DNA of 41,688 nt, taken from positions 1-41,688 of the forward strand of contig JAJZQG010000053.1 of the NCBI GenBank assembly GCA_021847645.1, read 5' to 3'. The notes beneath the pieces are model-generated. The model had not been told where the DNA came from. It ran no database searches and saw only the letters and a list, made by a program, of their open reading frames with translations. The stretch is from Myxococcales bacterium. Lineage in GTDB: Bacteria; Myxococcota_A; Polyangia; Polyangiales; Polyangiaceae. The translations under genes and the position numbers were made by a program. Below are positions 8,090 to 17,274 of this stretch, one piece after another (within the stretch, counting starts at the first letter, position 1; each line of letters begins with the position of its first letter).

Positions 8090-9751
8090 TCAGCCCTTGA
8101 AGGAAATTAGCGCCGGGTCGTAGCCCTCGGGCGGCGCATAGCCCATCAGCGACAGGAACGTTGCCGCCACGTTGGACAATCCGGCGGTGGCGTTCGGGGC
8201 CAGTGCGTACTCGCCCGCGAACAGCGGATCGTAGATGAGGAACGGCACCTGGTTGAGGGTGTGAGCGGTCTTGGGCTTGGTGTGCCCCTTCTTGTCGAGC
8301 TTGAAGACACCCTTCTTGTCGACTTCGAACATCTCGTCGGCGTTGCCGTGATCCGCCGTCACGATCAGGATGCCCTTGGCCTTCTGCGTGGCTTTCATCA
8401 GCCGTCCCACGCACAGGTCCACCGCTTCCACCGCCTGGATGGTCGACTGCAACACGCCCGTGTGCCCCACCATGTCGCCGTTCGCGTAGTTCAGCCGCAT
8501 GTGCCGGTAGCGCCCCGTGGCCAGCTCGTCGATGAACGCGTCGGTGATCTCCGCGGCCTTCATCCACGGCCGCTCGTCGAACGGTCGCAGGTCGCTGGGG
8601 ATGCACACGTATGTCTCCAGGTCGTCGTCGAACTTGCCGCCGCGGTTGCCGTTCCAGAAGTAGGTCACGTGCCCGTACTTCTGCGTCTCGCTGATGGCGA
8701 GCTGCCGCACCCCGTTGCGCGCCAGGTACTCGCCCGCGGTCCGATCGATCGCCGGCGGCGGCACCAGGAACTTCTTCGGGATCATCAGGTCGCCGTCGTA
8801 CTGCATCATGCCCGCGTAGAAGACCGCGGGGCGGCGTCCCCGGTCGAACTCGCTGAAGCTGTCGTCCTCGAACGCCCGAGAGATCTCGATGGCCCGGTCC
8901 CCGCGGAAGTTGAACAACACTACCGCGTCGCCGTCGTTCATGATGCCCACCGGCGTGCCGTTCCGCTCGATGACGAACTCCGGCATGTTCTGATCGATCA
9001 GGCCGGGCATCTCGGCGCGGTATCCATCGATCGCGGCTTTGGTCGACGGAAAGCGACGGCCGATGCCGTTGACGTGGGCGTCCCACCCGCGCTTCACCAC
9101 GGACCAGTTCGCGTTGTACCGGTCCATGGTCACCAGCATGCGCCCGCCGCCCGAGCCGATGCAGTAGTCCCGATTGGCCGACGACGAGATCTGCGCGAGC
9201 AGCGCCTCGAGAGGCTCGACGTACTGCAGCGCGCTGGTCTCGGGCACGTCGCGGCCGTCGAGCAGCGGATGCACGCGCAAGCGCTGGACGCCCTGCTCAT
9301 GCGCGTTGCGAATGAGCGCGAAGAGCTGGTCGATGTGGCTGTGCACGTTGCCGTCGGACAGCAGGCCGATCAGGTGCAGGCACGTGTTGTTGCGCACGAC
9401 CTGCCCGACGAGCTGGGACCAGGTCTCGCCGCGGAACAGCTCGCCCGAGGCGATGGCCCTGCCGACCAGCTTGGAGCCCTGATCGAAGACGCGTCCCGCA
9501 CCCAGCGCGTTGTGCCCGACCTCGCTGTTGCCCATGTCGTCGTCGCTGGGCATGCCCACCGCGGTGCCGTGCGCGCGCAGCCTCAGGAAGGGCGCCGTGG
9601 CCATCAGGTGATCGAGGTTGGGCGTGCGCGCGAGGTGTACGGCGTTGCCTTCGTTGTCCCGTCCGAGCCCGACACCGTCCATCACGCAGACGATGACCGG
9701 GCCGGGGCGCGGGTTGAACGAGGGGTGTTTGCGCAGGGTGAAGTCTGTCAT
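8090..9751 (-). CDS. gpmI: 2,3-bisphosphoglycerate-independent phosphoglycerate mutase
   Basis: This enzyme interconverts 3- and 2-phosphoglycerate in glycolysis and gluconeogenesis using two Mn ions and a phosphoserine. The 553-residue product shows the first metal site (VCVMDGVGLGRDNEGNAV), the catalytic serine block DDMGNSEVGHNALGAG, LLSDGNVHSH, DGRDV, NFRGDRAIEIS and a late TADHGNADEM metal site, all in the expected order. The length is slightly above the usual 510-550. It is divergently arranged with the TrmJ-like gene across 85 bp and convergent with the upstream lipoprotein. The aldolase fba, a second glycolytic gene, lies about 4 kb away but is not in the same operon. Confidence 0.95.
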   Translation of the reverse strand: MTDFTLRKHPSFNPRPGPVIVCVMDGVGLGRDNEGNAVHLARTPNLDHLMATAPFLRLRAHGTAVGMPSDDDMGNSEVGHNALGAGRVFDQGSKLVGRAIASGELFRGETWSQLVGQVVRNNTCLHLIGLLSDGNVHSHIDQLFALIRNAHEQGVQRLRVHPLLDGRDVPETSALQYVEPLEALLAQISSSANRDYCIGSGGGRMLVTMDRYNANWSVVKRGWDAHVNGIGRRFPSTKAAIDGYRAEMPGLIDQNMPEFVIERNGTPVGIMNDGDAVVLFNFRGDRAIEISRAFEDDSFSEFDRGRRPAVFYAGMMQYDGDLMIPKKFLVPPPAIDRTAGEYLARNGVRQLAISETQKYGHVTYFWNGNRGGKFDDDLETYVCIPSDLRPFDERPWMKAAEITDAFIDELATGRYRHMRLNYANGDMVGHTGVLQSTIQAVEAVDLCVGRLMKATQKAKGILIVTADHGNADEMFEVDKKGVFKLDKKGHTKPKTAHTLNQVPFLIYDPLFAGEYALAPNATAGLSNVAATFLSLMGYAPPEGYDPALISFKG

Positions 9752-9836
9752 GGCGACAACCTAGAGCCGTTCGAGCCGACATGGAACCGGGACCGCACCG
9801 CGAGGTTCTACCCGCGAGCGACTTGTCCGGGCTACG

Positions 9837-10493
9837 ATGACAGCGCGCCTTGGGCGCACGTACACTCATTGTCCGCAAGCCTCGTCGCGCCGGGCATTGC
9901 GTCCCGGCTGGCAGAAGGTCGTTCTCTTGGCCGGCGAATCGCCCCGCATTCGACGACGCGCGCACGCCGCGTCGGCCTGCCGAATCGTGCTGGTCCGGCC
10001 CCACTATCCGGAGAACGTGGGTGCCGTCGCGAGGGCGATGCGGGTGACGGGCTTCTCGGATCTGGTGCTTGTCGCGCCGGGTCCGCTCGCTGCGCCGTCG
10101 CACGAGCAAGCGCGAAAAATGGCGGTGGGAGCCGGTGTGCTGCTGGACGCAGCGCGCGTCGTACCCGACCTTGCCGAGGCGATGGATGGCACCGCGCTTG
10201 TCGTTGGCACCTCGGCGCGATCGGGGCTGGGCGGCGTGCTGACACCGCGGGAAGCATCTCGGCGCGTGGTGCAGGCGTGTCGCGCTGGAGTTCGTCCGAC
10301 CTTGATGTTTGGGGGCGAACGCACCGGACTGCGCAAGGGCGAGCTGGCGCGGTGCTCGTGCGTGGTGCGCATTCCGATGGTCGCCAACGAGCCGTCGTTG
10401 AACCTCGCCCAGGCGGCGATGGTGATGCTCTACGAGATCCTGGTGACCGCGCTCGAGGCAGGGTCAGCCGGCGGGCCGGATTCGAGCGCGTGA
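9837..10493 (+). CDS. trmJ: SpoU-family tRNA 2'-O-methyltransferase, TrmJ-like
   Basis: The 218-residue product has the three SPOUT-family motifs: motif 1 in RIVLVRPHYPENVGAVARAM (Arg and Asn of the NxG-type catalytic site), motif 2 in TLMFGGERTGL, and motif 3 in PMVANEPSLNLAQAAMVMLYEI. These are typical of TrmJ, which methylates the 2'-hydroxyl at tRNA position 32; TrmH-type alternatives are possible. The segment before residue 45 is basic and variable. An alternative start such as the TTG near 9929 would remove most of it, so the N-terminus is uncertain. The last 30 bases overlap the 3' end of the convergent DUF2085 gene. Confidence 0.85.
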   Translation: MTARLGRTYTHCPQASSRRALRPGWQKVVLLAGESPRIRRRAHAASACRIVLVRPHYPENVGAVARAMRVTGFSDLVLVAPGPLAAPSHEQARKMAVGAGVLLDAARVVPDLAEAMDGTALVVGTSARSGLGGVLTPREASRRVVQACRAGVRPTLMFGGERTGLRKGELARCSCVVRIPMVANEPSLNLAQAAMVMLYEILVTALEAGSAGGPDSSA

Positions 10494-11060
10494 CAACAGG
10501 CTTCGAGGAACGTGCGCGATCGCGCGTCCGATACCGAGCAGCACGGCGAGCGCGTCGTAGGAGACGGCGAGGGTGACGCCGACGAAGATCAAGATGCCGA
10601 GCACGAAGCGGACGTTGGGCGCGCCGATGTTGGTCGACTCCTCGCGCAGCTTGTCGAAGGCGCTGGCGGAGGTTGCGAGCACGGCGAGGACCGAGCCGAT
10701 CCACCAGCGGGCCTTGGGCACGACGAACATGGCGAAGGCCACGCCGAGGGTAATGCCGATCCACATGCCGGTGCAGCGGGTGCACAGGGGAAACACGTGG
10801 CCCATGAGGTGATAGGAGCGCTCGGGAAGCTGGTGGCAGTAGGGCGTGGAGGTGCTGTAGACCAAGTGTTCCCAGGCGGGGCAGGACCATCCGAGGGGCA
10901 AGGCGAGCAGCGGGCCCCAGGTACCGACGGTCAACGCGAGGGCGATGGCGGCGACGACGACGCGAGCGTGCAGGGTGACGCGGCCGCGCAGATCATCGAG
11001 GCGGGCGCCGAGCGGCAGGGGCTTGGGCGAGCGGGTCACGGGCGAAGGAACCTGTGGCAT
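10464..11060 (-). CDS. DUF2085 membrane protein
   Basis: The product of about 198 residues has the DUF2085 signature: CHQLPERSYHL, then a hydrophobic segment containing PLCTRCTG with a CxxC pair. Membrane segments are seen near residues 30-55, 90-110, 115-130 and 150-175. Family members are small inner-membrane proteins of unknown function, often with thioredox-like Cys pairs. I prefer the ATG at 11060. An in-frame ATG at 11138 would add a 26-residue Arg/Leu-rich tail with weaker third-position GC. The 3' end overlaps the trmJ 3' end by 30 bases in convergent orientation. Confidence 0.78.
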   Translation of the reverse strand: MPQVPSPVTRSPKPLPLGARLDDLRGRVTLHARVVVAAIALALTVGTWGPLLALPLGWSCPAWEHLVYSTSTPYCHQLPERSYHLMGHVFPLCTRCTGMWIGITLGVAFAMFVVPKARWWIGSVLAVLATSASAFDKLREESTNIGAPNVRFVLGILIFVGVTLAVSYDALAVLLGIGRAIAHVPRSLLSRARIRPAG

Positions 11061-11287
11061 GCGCTGGGCGTGCAGGCGAACGAGCGATGGCGGGGCTAGT
11101 CGCAGGAGGAGCCTCGCACGGCTTGGTTCATGGGCCATGATTGTGGCATGCGCGCGCGGGTGGTTCCATCGGCCTAGCAAAGGGTTGGGCTTGCGTGGCT
11201 GCAGGATGGCATTTCAGATTTGCAAGGTGGGGGCCAGCATGGGGGGAGCGAACGTCTCCAACGGTGTGAGATTCTGCGAGAAGCTGA

Positions 11288-11303
11288 TGGCACGCTGCGT
11301 GCT
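11288..11303 (+). promoter_or_regulatory. sigma-54-type -24/-12 promoter candidate
   Basis: The sequence TGGCACGCTGCGTGCT fits the -24/-12 consensus TGGCACG-N4-TTGCW with the correct GG-to-GC spacing and a single mismatch (G for the first T of TTGC). It sits in the 300-380 bp non-coding interval between the divergent DUF2085 and membrane-regulator genes. It is about 135 bp upstream of the GTG at 11439. A transcript would start near 11314 and contain the hairpin at 11372-11421. Chance matches are possible; this is a motif match only. The rest of the interval 11061-11287 shows nothing else I recognise. Confidence 0.4.
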
Positions 11304-11371
11304 TAGCATGCTGCCGAATTCCACACGACTAGGATTGTTGCCCCCCCTCTTTCCCAACGTGTGGTGTTTTC

Positions 11372-11421
11372 CCGCGCGACATACAGCCACCCCCCCCGGC
11401 CATGTCGCGCGGAGCTTTTTT
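11372..11421 (+). terminator. intrinsic-terminator-like hairpin in the leader of the 11439 gene
   Basis: Arms CCGCGCGACAT (11372-11382) and ATGTCGCGCGG (11402-11412) are perfectly complementary over 11 bp. They enclose a C-rich 19-base loop and are followed after three bases by six T residues (11416-11421). On the plus strand this is a textbook Rho-independent terminator. No plus-strand gene precedes it, and it ends only 17 bases before a GTG start. It may be an attenuator for the downstream gene, or the terminator of a short non-coding transcript from 11160-11421. Confidence 0.65.
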
Positions 11422-11438
11422 GTGGCTAGGATGGCGCG

Positions 11439-13790
11439 GTGCAAGCCTGGCGCACGCGATCGTTCTTCCTAGCCCTCGCGGGGCTGGGCTACGTGCTGTT
11501 CGCGTCGATCCAATCACGCGGCGGCGCCGGGCCCGGCTGGATCGCGCTGGTTGTGCTGCCCGTGGCCCTGGCCCTGGTCTGGATCCGCACCGAGGCGCCC
11601 ACGCGCGGCATCGATCCGATCGAGCCGCCGGTTCGCGGCGCGGCGCGTGTGGCAGCAGCCGGATCGGCGCTCGTCATTGCCGGCTGGAGCGGGCTGACCG
11701 GCTCGCCGGGCCTGGTAGCGGCAGCGAATCTCGGCACCGCGATGGCTTCCGCAGGGGCGCTGGTTGCGCTTGCGCGCATCGCGTCCGGAGCCGGCGTGCT
11801 CCAGCCGCCGCCCGCGACGCGTCGACTCGACGCCTTTGCGCTCAACGCCTTGTTCTGGGGGATTGCGATCGGCCTGCCGCTGGCGCGGGTGCTGTTTCCG
11901 AGCCGAACCACGCTGTTGGACCCGCTCGCGATCGACTACGCCACGACGGCGGCGAGTGTTGGCGCCGCAGGCTTGTTGGTGGCTGCGGCGGCGCGGGTTC
12001 GGGCGATGCGGCGTCTGGAGCTCGGGGTCGCGGATCGTGCGGCCGCGGCATTGGCCTTGTCCGCGGTGTGTGCCGCGTTGGCGGTGCCGTCGGCGCTGCT
12101 GCGCGTAGCGCCGCCCGATCGCATCGCGATCGTGGCGGTCCATGTCTCGGCCTGGGCGGTGCTGCTGGCGTGCATCTCCAAGGAGCCCACCAGCGTTGCC
12201 AGGACCATGCGAACCTCCCTGGCTGTCGTGCTGCTCAGCGCGCCGGTGGGCTTGGCCGCCATCGCATGGACGCACCGATCTCCGCAGTCCGCCGGCCTGC
12301 TGATTGTGGGTGTGGGTGTGGCGTCGGTGCTCATCGGGCTGGCGGCGCCGATGCTGGCGCGTCCGTTGGGCCCGGCCCGGTCCAAGTGGCTCGACGCGAT
12401 CGAGCGCGCCAACGAGGCGGCCTTGCACCCGGACCCGGACATTGCGTTGCAGGAGGCGATGTCCACGGTGCGCACGGTGCTTCCGGGCGATAGCGCCTCG
12501 CCGGCGCTGTTCCGCGTGTCGCCGCCGGAGCTGGTGACCACCGATCGTGCGGGCTACCTGCACACGCAAGCGGCGGAAGCGCCGGAGCTGCTCTACGAAG
12601 TGGCCGACGGCGAGCCGGAGCGCACGGTCCGCGTGGAGGTGCTTCGCGCGGTGGAAGTTCGCCGGCCGGAGATTCGGCCGTTGGTTGGATGGATCGACGC
12701 ACGGGGGCTGCTGGCGCTGACGCTGGTGCGTGACGAGGACGGCCCGGTGGGGCTGCTGGGAATACCGCGAGGCAAGCGTCGTTCGCCCATGAACCTGGAG
12801 GAGGTGCGTGCGCTGCGCGTGCTGGCGGATCGGGTCGGCGCGGTGCTGGGCGTGTCGTCGGCTCTGGCGAGGTCGCGGGCGCGCGAGCTCGAGTGCAAGC
12901 GCGTGGCCGACCGTCGGGGCGATGAGATCGACCGGCTCAAGCATCGCATCGAGGTCGAGGGAGGACGCCAGCGTGCGTCGGTCGAGCGGCTGGCCGGGCC
13001 CGTGGTGTCGGCGGCGTACAGTCCTGCGGCGAGCATGGCGCTGGCGCAGGCAAGGCGCACCGGATCGATGGGCCTGCCGCTGGCGCTGCTGACGCCACCG
13101 GGATCGGACCCGATCCCGTGGGCTGCCGTGGCGCACCTGGAGAGCGCGCGCAAGGAAAAGCCCTTCGTGATCGTGCACGCCACCGACTCGCTCGAGCAGG
13201 CGCTCGATCGGTGGCGCGACGCGCGTCAATCGCCCCTGGTGCTGGCGGACGGCGGCTCGCTGCTGATTGTGGATGCGCAGGTGCTCCCGCGCGAGGTGCA
13301 GGAGTACGTGGCAGCGTCGCTGGCGGAGCGAGTGTCGCCGTCGGGTTCGGCGAACCCTCTGGACGTGTGGCTAGCGGTCTCGGTGCCGTCGACCGTGGAC
13401 GCGCTGGTGGCGGCGGGACGGATGTCGAGCGTGCTGGGGGATTGGCTAGGCGACCGGGCGCTGGCGATCCCGCCGCTGGCGTCGCGGGCGGAAGACATCC
13501 GGGCGCTGGTATTGGACCAACTGGCGCGGGTCGGGGCACGTTTGCGAGGCGAGGCGTTGGGCGTGGACGACGGTGCGTTGGGTCGGTTGATGGACTACGA
13601 TTGGCCGGGCAACGATGTGGAGCTGGCCGATGTCATCCTTCGCGCGGCGCAGGTTGCGCAGACTCACCGGATCACGGCGAGCGATCTGGACGCGATCGGT
13701 TTTCGGTCGGCCTCTGGCAACACGGGGGTGGCGGCGCCAGAAGAACAGTGGCAAAGCAAGGTCGGCCGGCGCAGGGGGCGTCGGCGATAG
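11439..13790 (+). CDS. membrane protein with GAF-like and degenerate sigma-54-activator-like domains
   Basis: The 783-residue protein starts with about ten hydrophobic segments (residues 8-310). A cytoplasmic part follows with a GAF-like region (about 315-480) and a short coiled coil (about 485-520). Residues 520-760 keep the outline of an NtrC-type AAA+ domain: a P-loop-position segment (550-558, LLTPPGSDP), LADGGSLLIVDAQVLPREVQ at 602-621, PPLASRAEDIRALVLDQL, and YDWPGNDVELADVILRAAQ near 717-735. The Walker A Gly-Lys is lost, the Walker B Asp-Glu is replaced by Val611-Asp612, and the GAFTGA loop is deleted. There is no C-terminal helix-turn-helix. It probably cannot hydrolyse ATP or activate sigma-54 and may act as a sensor or scaffold. 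The start is the GTG at 11439 behind AGGA. fba follows after 69 bp. Confidence 0.75.
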   Translation: MQAWRTRSFFLALAGLGYVLFASIQSRGGAGPGWIALVVLPVALALVWIRTEAPTRGIDPIEPPVRGAARVAAAGSALVIAGWSGLTGSPGLVAAANLGTAMASAGALVALARIASGAGVLQPPPATRRLDAFALNALFWGIAIGLPLARVLFPSRTTLLDPLAIDYATTAASVGAAGLLVAAAARVRAMRRLELGVADRAAAALALSAVCAALAVPSALLRVAPPDRIAIVAVHVSAWAVLLACISKEPTSVARTMRTSLAVVLLSAPVGLAAIAWTHRSPQSAGLLIVGVGVASVLIGLAAPMLARPLGPARSKWLDAIERANEAALHPDPDIALQEAMSTVRTVLPGDSASPALFRVSPPELVTTDRAGYLHTQAAEAPELLYEVADGEPERTVRVEVLRAVEVRRPEIRPLVGWIDARGLLALTLVRDEDGPVGLLGIPRGKRRSPMNLEEVRALRVLADRVGAVLGVSSALARSRARELECKRVADRRGDEIDRLKHRIEVEGGRQRASVERLAGPVVSAAYSPAASMALAQARRTGSMGLPLALLTPPGSDPIPWAAVAHLESARKEKPFVIVHATDSLEQALDRWRDARQSPLVLADGGSLLIVDAQVLPREVQEYVAASLAERVSPSGSANPLDVWLAVSVPSTVDALVAAGRMSSVLGDWLGDRALAIPPLASRAEDIRALVLDQLARVGARLRGEALGVDDGALGRLMDYDWPGNDVELADVILRAAQVAQTHRITASDLDAIGFRSASGNTGVAAPEEQWQSKVGRRRGRRR

Positions 13791-13859
13791 GACGCTGGCG
13801 GAAGGCGCTGGCGGCGGCACGGCGAGAGCGCAAGCCGGATTCACCACGGAGCGTATCTG

Positions 13860-14813
13860 ATGATCGTTACAACGAAGTCCTTGTTCGAAGTGGCCTACGG
13901 CAAGTTCGCGGTCGGGGCCTACAACATCAACAATCTCGAGCAGACGATGGGGCTGTTCCGGGGCAACCTCGATTCGAAGGCTCCGTTCATCATCCAGATC
14001 TCGAAGGGTGCGCGCGCCTATACGGACAAGCGCATGCTCGAGGCGATCATCCGGACGGCGGACCAGATGTTCCCGGAGGCGATCTTCGCGGTGCATCTGG
14101 ATCACGGCGACGAGAAGACGGCGCTGGAGTGTGTGGAGAGCGGGTTCTACAGCTCGGTGATGATCGACGCGAGCCACGAGCCGTTCGAGGGCAACGTGGC
14201 GGCGACGCGGCGGGTGGTGGAGGCGGCGCACAAGCGTGGCATCAGCGTAGAGGCCGAGATTGGCCAGCTGGGTGGCGTGGAAGAGGACATCAAGGTCGAC
14301 GAGGGCAACGCGCATCTGACCAACCCGCAGGAAGCGCTGGCGTTCGTGCGGCAGTCGGGGTGCGACTCGCTGGCGTGTGCGATCGGCACGAGCCACGGCG
14401 CCTACAAGTTTTCGGGATCGCAGGGGCTGCACTTCGATGTGCTGGCGGAGATCCAGAAGCTTCTGCCGAACTTCCCGCTGGTCATGCACGGGTCGAGCTC
14501 GGTGCCAAAAGAGGAAGTCGACCGCATCAACGCGGCGGGCGGGGCCATCAAGGGCTCGAAGGGCGTGGACGAGAACCAGTTCCGAAGGGCCTCGGAGCTG
14601 GGCGTGACCAAGGTCAACATCGACACGGACGGCCGGTTGGTTTGGACGCGGGTGCACCGGGAGTATTTCCGGGACAAGCCGGCGGAGTTCGACCTGCGTC
14701 CGCCGGGCAAGATCTTCATGGCGGAGTACGCGAAGTTCATCGCGCACAAGAACGTGAAGCTCGGGTCGGCGGGCCGGCTCGACGAGGTGCGGGCGCACGT
14801 CACCAAGAAGTAG
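13860..14813 (+). CDS. fba: class II fructose-bisphosphate aldolase
   Basis: This enzyme cleaves fructose 1,6-bisphosphate to dihydroxyacetone phosphate and glyceraldehyde 3-phosphate with a catalytic Zn ion. The 317-residue product has the class II features VGAYNINNLEQ, the zinc-binding FAVHLDHGDEK (His79, Asp81 and His82 region), VEAEIGQLGG, AIGTSHGAYKF, LVMHGSSSVP and KVNIDTDGRL. The ATG at 13860 is supported by conserved N-terminal sequence. The length is usual for the shorter class II form. It is preceded at 69 bp by the degenerate-AAA membrane protein and may share its transcript. A lytic transglycosylase follows after 98 bp. Confidence 0.95.
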   Translation: MIVTTKSLFEVAYGKFAVGAYNINNLEQTMGLFRGNLDSKAPFIIQISKGARAYTDKRMLEAIIRTADQMFPEAIFAVHLDHGDEKTALECVESGFYSSVMIDASHEPFEGNVAATRRVVEAAHKRGISVEAEIGQLGGVEEDIKVDEGNAHLTNPQEALAFVRQSGCDSLACAIGTSHGAYKFSGSQGLHFDVLAEIQKLLPNFPLVMHGSSSVPKEEVDRINAAGGAIKGSKGVDENQFRRASELGVTKVNIDTDGRLVWTRVHREYFRDKPAEFDLRPPGKIFMAEYAKFIAHKNVKLGSAGRLDEVRAHVTKK

Positions 14814-14911
14814 GGACGGCTGGCGGGCTTGCGCCGGTTGTGCGGTGATCTTGTCGGGGACCGAAAGTTGACCGATGGGCCTCGGCGTGACACAAGCGGA
14901 ATCGGCGCACC

Positions 14912-17206
14912 ATGCGAACGCTGACGCTCACCGGCATGTTGGTCGTGGCACTCGCGCTCTCCGCAGGAGAAGCGAGGGCGCAACCGACCTCGTCTGCATC
15001 CGGGGCCGTTGCGACGACCGCGCCGCCGGCGAGTGCTACGACCCCGGTGCCCGCGGCCAAGGCTGCCTCTGCCAAGCCAGCGACCACCGCGCGGGGTGCG
15101 TCGTCGTCGGCCAAGGCGGCGTCCAAGACGCCCGCGAAGAAGAAGCCGCCTGTTGCGCGCAAGGCGGGCAACAAGAACACGGGGCACTTTCGGGCGTCGC
15201 CGAACAAGAAGCCTCGCGCGGCCGGGCCGCCGCACGCTCCGGACCCGGCGGCTCGTCGCGCCGTGGCCGGTGTCGAGGCCACCACCGAGCGGCGATCGGC
15301 CTCGGTCGATACGCCGGAGCTGGAGGCGCTTCACGCGGCCGAGCGCGAGCTGTTCCAGCCCGACACCCAGCTGCGTTCGCCGGGAGTGTCGCCCGCGTTT
15401 CCTGCATCGCTGGTGACGTCGTCGGGTGCGCCGCGGGTGTATGCGAGTGGTCTTCCGCCGCCATCGGTTCTGGCTCCGGATCGGGCCGACGGCGCGATGG
15501 CGCAGGCCGACTGGCTCTCGAAGCTGGCGCTGCCGGATCTGCCCGTGCGTTGGAACGAGCGGCTGGTGCAGTACCTGGAGTTCTACAAGAGCGATCCGCG
15601 GGGGCGGGCGATCGCGGCGATCTGGTACAAGAAGAGCGGCGCCTACGAGCCGATGCTCCGAGCGATCCTTCGGGAGAACAAGGTGCCCGAGGATCTGCTG
15701 TGGGTGGCCGTGATCGAGAGCGGGCTTCGGCCCACGGTGTACTCGGCCGCGGGGGCGGCGGGGCTTTGGCAGTTCATGCCCGACACGGGCAAGCTCTACG
15801 GACTGGTGATCGATCGGTGGGTCGACGAGCGGCTCGATCCGGTGCGCTCGACGCAGGCAGCGGCCAGGTATCTGTACGATCTGCACCGGCGGTTCGGCAC
15901 GTGGGAGCTGGCCCTGGCGGCCTACAACATGGGCTTCGGCGGGCTTCTGACGACGATCCGCAAGTACAACTCGAACGACTACTGGGACCTGTCCAGGTTC
16001 GAGGCAGGGCTGCCGTGGGAGACGACGCTGTACGTGCCCAAGATCCTGGCGCTGGCGGTGATGGCTCGCAATCCCGCGGAGTTCGGCCTCGACGGCCTGC
16101 AGCGTGAGGCGCCGCTGGCGTTCGATGAAGTCGACGTGGCGCCTGGCGTGTCGTTGTCGTCGATCGCGGACGCTGCCGGCGTGGCGCTGGCCGACGTCGA
16201 GCAGCTCAATCCGCAGCTGTTGGCGTCGCGTGTGCCGCCGCGCGTGCCGAACCGATCGGCCGCGGGGGCGTGGCCGATTCGAGTGCCGCAAGGGCGAGCG
16301 GGCGGGGTGACGGCGAACCTGGTTCGGGCCAGGTCGCGCGAGCCCAGGGTGGACACGGTGGTCATCCGTCAGGGAGAGAGCCTGGCGGACTTGGCACGGT
16401 CGCGCTCAACCAGCGAGCGGCAGATCGAGCAGCTCAACGCGTTGCGGCCCGACGAGGTGCCCCGGCCGGGCACGGTGTTGGTGGTGCCGGTGGCGCCGCC
16501 CGCGGCGTCGCCGCGTCCCGAGGACAAGCCGGTGGTCGTGGTGGCGGCGGATCTGGCGTCGCCGGCCGGGACGCGTCGTGTGTTCTACCGCGTGGTGCCG
16601 GGCGACACGCTGGCGGGGATAGCCAACGCGCTGTCGGTGCGGGCGGACGAGATCCGCCGCTGGAACGCGCTGGATCCGATGGCGCGTTTGCACGAGGGCA
16701 TGACCTTGCTGGCGTTGGTGCCCAAGACACGCGACCTGTCGCAGGTGCTGACGTGGACCGACGACGACGTGAAGGTGCTGGTGGCGGGATCGGACGAGTT
16801 CTTCTCGTACTTCGAGGGGCTCAAGGATCGCGTGCGCACGACGATCGTGGTCAAGCTCGGCGACACGTGGAAGACGATCGCGCGTCGCACGGGCCTGAGC
16901 GTGGGGATGCTCGAGCGCATCAACCGTCGTGCGCGAAGCGACGGGCTGCAGCCTGGGGAGCGGCTGGTGGTGTACCTGCCGGCCAGGAGCGCGACGCGGT
17001 CCGGGCCGGCCGCGCCGTCGGGCGACGACGACGAGCCGAAGGCGCCGCTGGAGCCGCCGTGTCCCGACGATCTTCCGCCGCTGCCCGACTCGCCCGCTGT
17101 GGGGGTGCAGCCGGCGGGGACCGACACGGCAGCGCCTTCGGACGAAAATGGCGCGTCGGGAGAAATCGTTCCCGCCTCGGGTTGCGTCCGACCGGAATCG
17201 GGCTAG
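14912..17206 (+). CDS. mltD: MltD-like lytic murein transglycosylase with LysM repeats
   Basis: The enzyme cleaves the beta-1,4 bond between MurNAc and GlcNAc in peptidoglycan, forming 1,6-anhydroMurNAc. The 764-residue product has a signal peptide (cleavage near ARAQP) and a long Ala/Lys/Pro-rich linker to about residue 110. A family 1 SLT domain (about 220-390) contains catalytic Glu269 in WVAVIESGLRP, then AAGAAGLWQFMPDTGKLYGL and LALAAYNMGFGG. LysM-like peptidoglycan-binding segments lie near 405-465 (weak), 478-528, 555-608 and 642-690. A Pro/Asp-rich tail ends the protein. E. coli MltD has about 450 residues, so the linker and additional LysM units make this form much longer. It is periplasmic or envelope-bound. 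Confidence 0.9.
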   Translation: MRTLTLTGMLVVALALSAGEARAQPTSSASGAVATTAPPASATTPVPAAKAASAKPATTARGASSSAKAASKTPAKKKPPVARKAGNKNTGHFRASPNKKPRAAGPPHAPDPAARRAVAGVEATTERRSASVDTPELEALHAAERELFQPDTQLRSPGVSPAFPASLVTSSGAPRVYASGLPPPSVLAPDRADGAMAQADWLSKLALPDLPVRWNERLVQYLEFYKSDPRGRAIAAIWYKKSGAYEPMLRAILRENKVPEDLLWVAVIESGLRPTVYSAAGAAGLWQFMPDTGKLYGLVIDRWVDERLDPVRSTQAAARYLYDLHRRFGTWELALAAYNMGFGGLLTTIRKYNSNDYWDLSRFEAGLPWETTLYVPKILALAVMARNPAEFGLDGLQREAPLAFDEVDVAPGVSLSSIADAAGVALADVEQLNPQLLASRVPPRVPNRSAAGAWPIRVPQGRAGGVTANLVRARSREPRVDTVVIRQGESLADLARSRSTSERQIEQLNALRPDEVPRPGTVLVVPVAPPAASPRPEDKPVVVVAADLASPAGTRRVFYRVVPGDTLAGIANALSVRADEIRRWNALDPMARLHEGMTLLALVPKTRDLSQVLTWTDDDVKVLVAGSDEFFSYFEGLKDRVRTTIVVKLGDTWKTIARRTGLSVGMLERINRRARSDGLQPGERLVVYLPARSATRSGPAAPSGDDDEPKAPLEPPCPDDLPPLPDSPAVGVQPAGTDTAAPSDENGASGEIVPASGCVRPESG

Positions 17207-17274
17207 AACCGGATCGTTCCGCGGGGTCGATCCAGATACTGCATTGACACGCGGGAGTTGCTGATCGATACAAC

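Noticed and set aside
8261..10576. 771-codon plus-strand open frame opposite gpmI
   Set aside because: Val/Arg/His-rich shadow; gpmI has all catalytic motifs on the minus strand.
11200..11218. second TGGCA...TTGC-like element near 11208
   Set aside because: The GG-to-GC spacing is two bases too long for a sigma-54 promoter.
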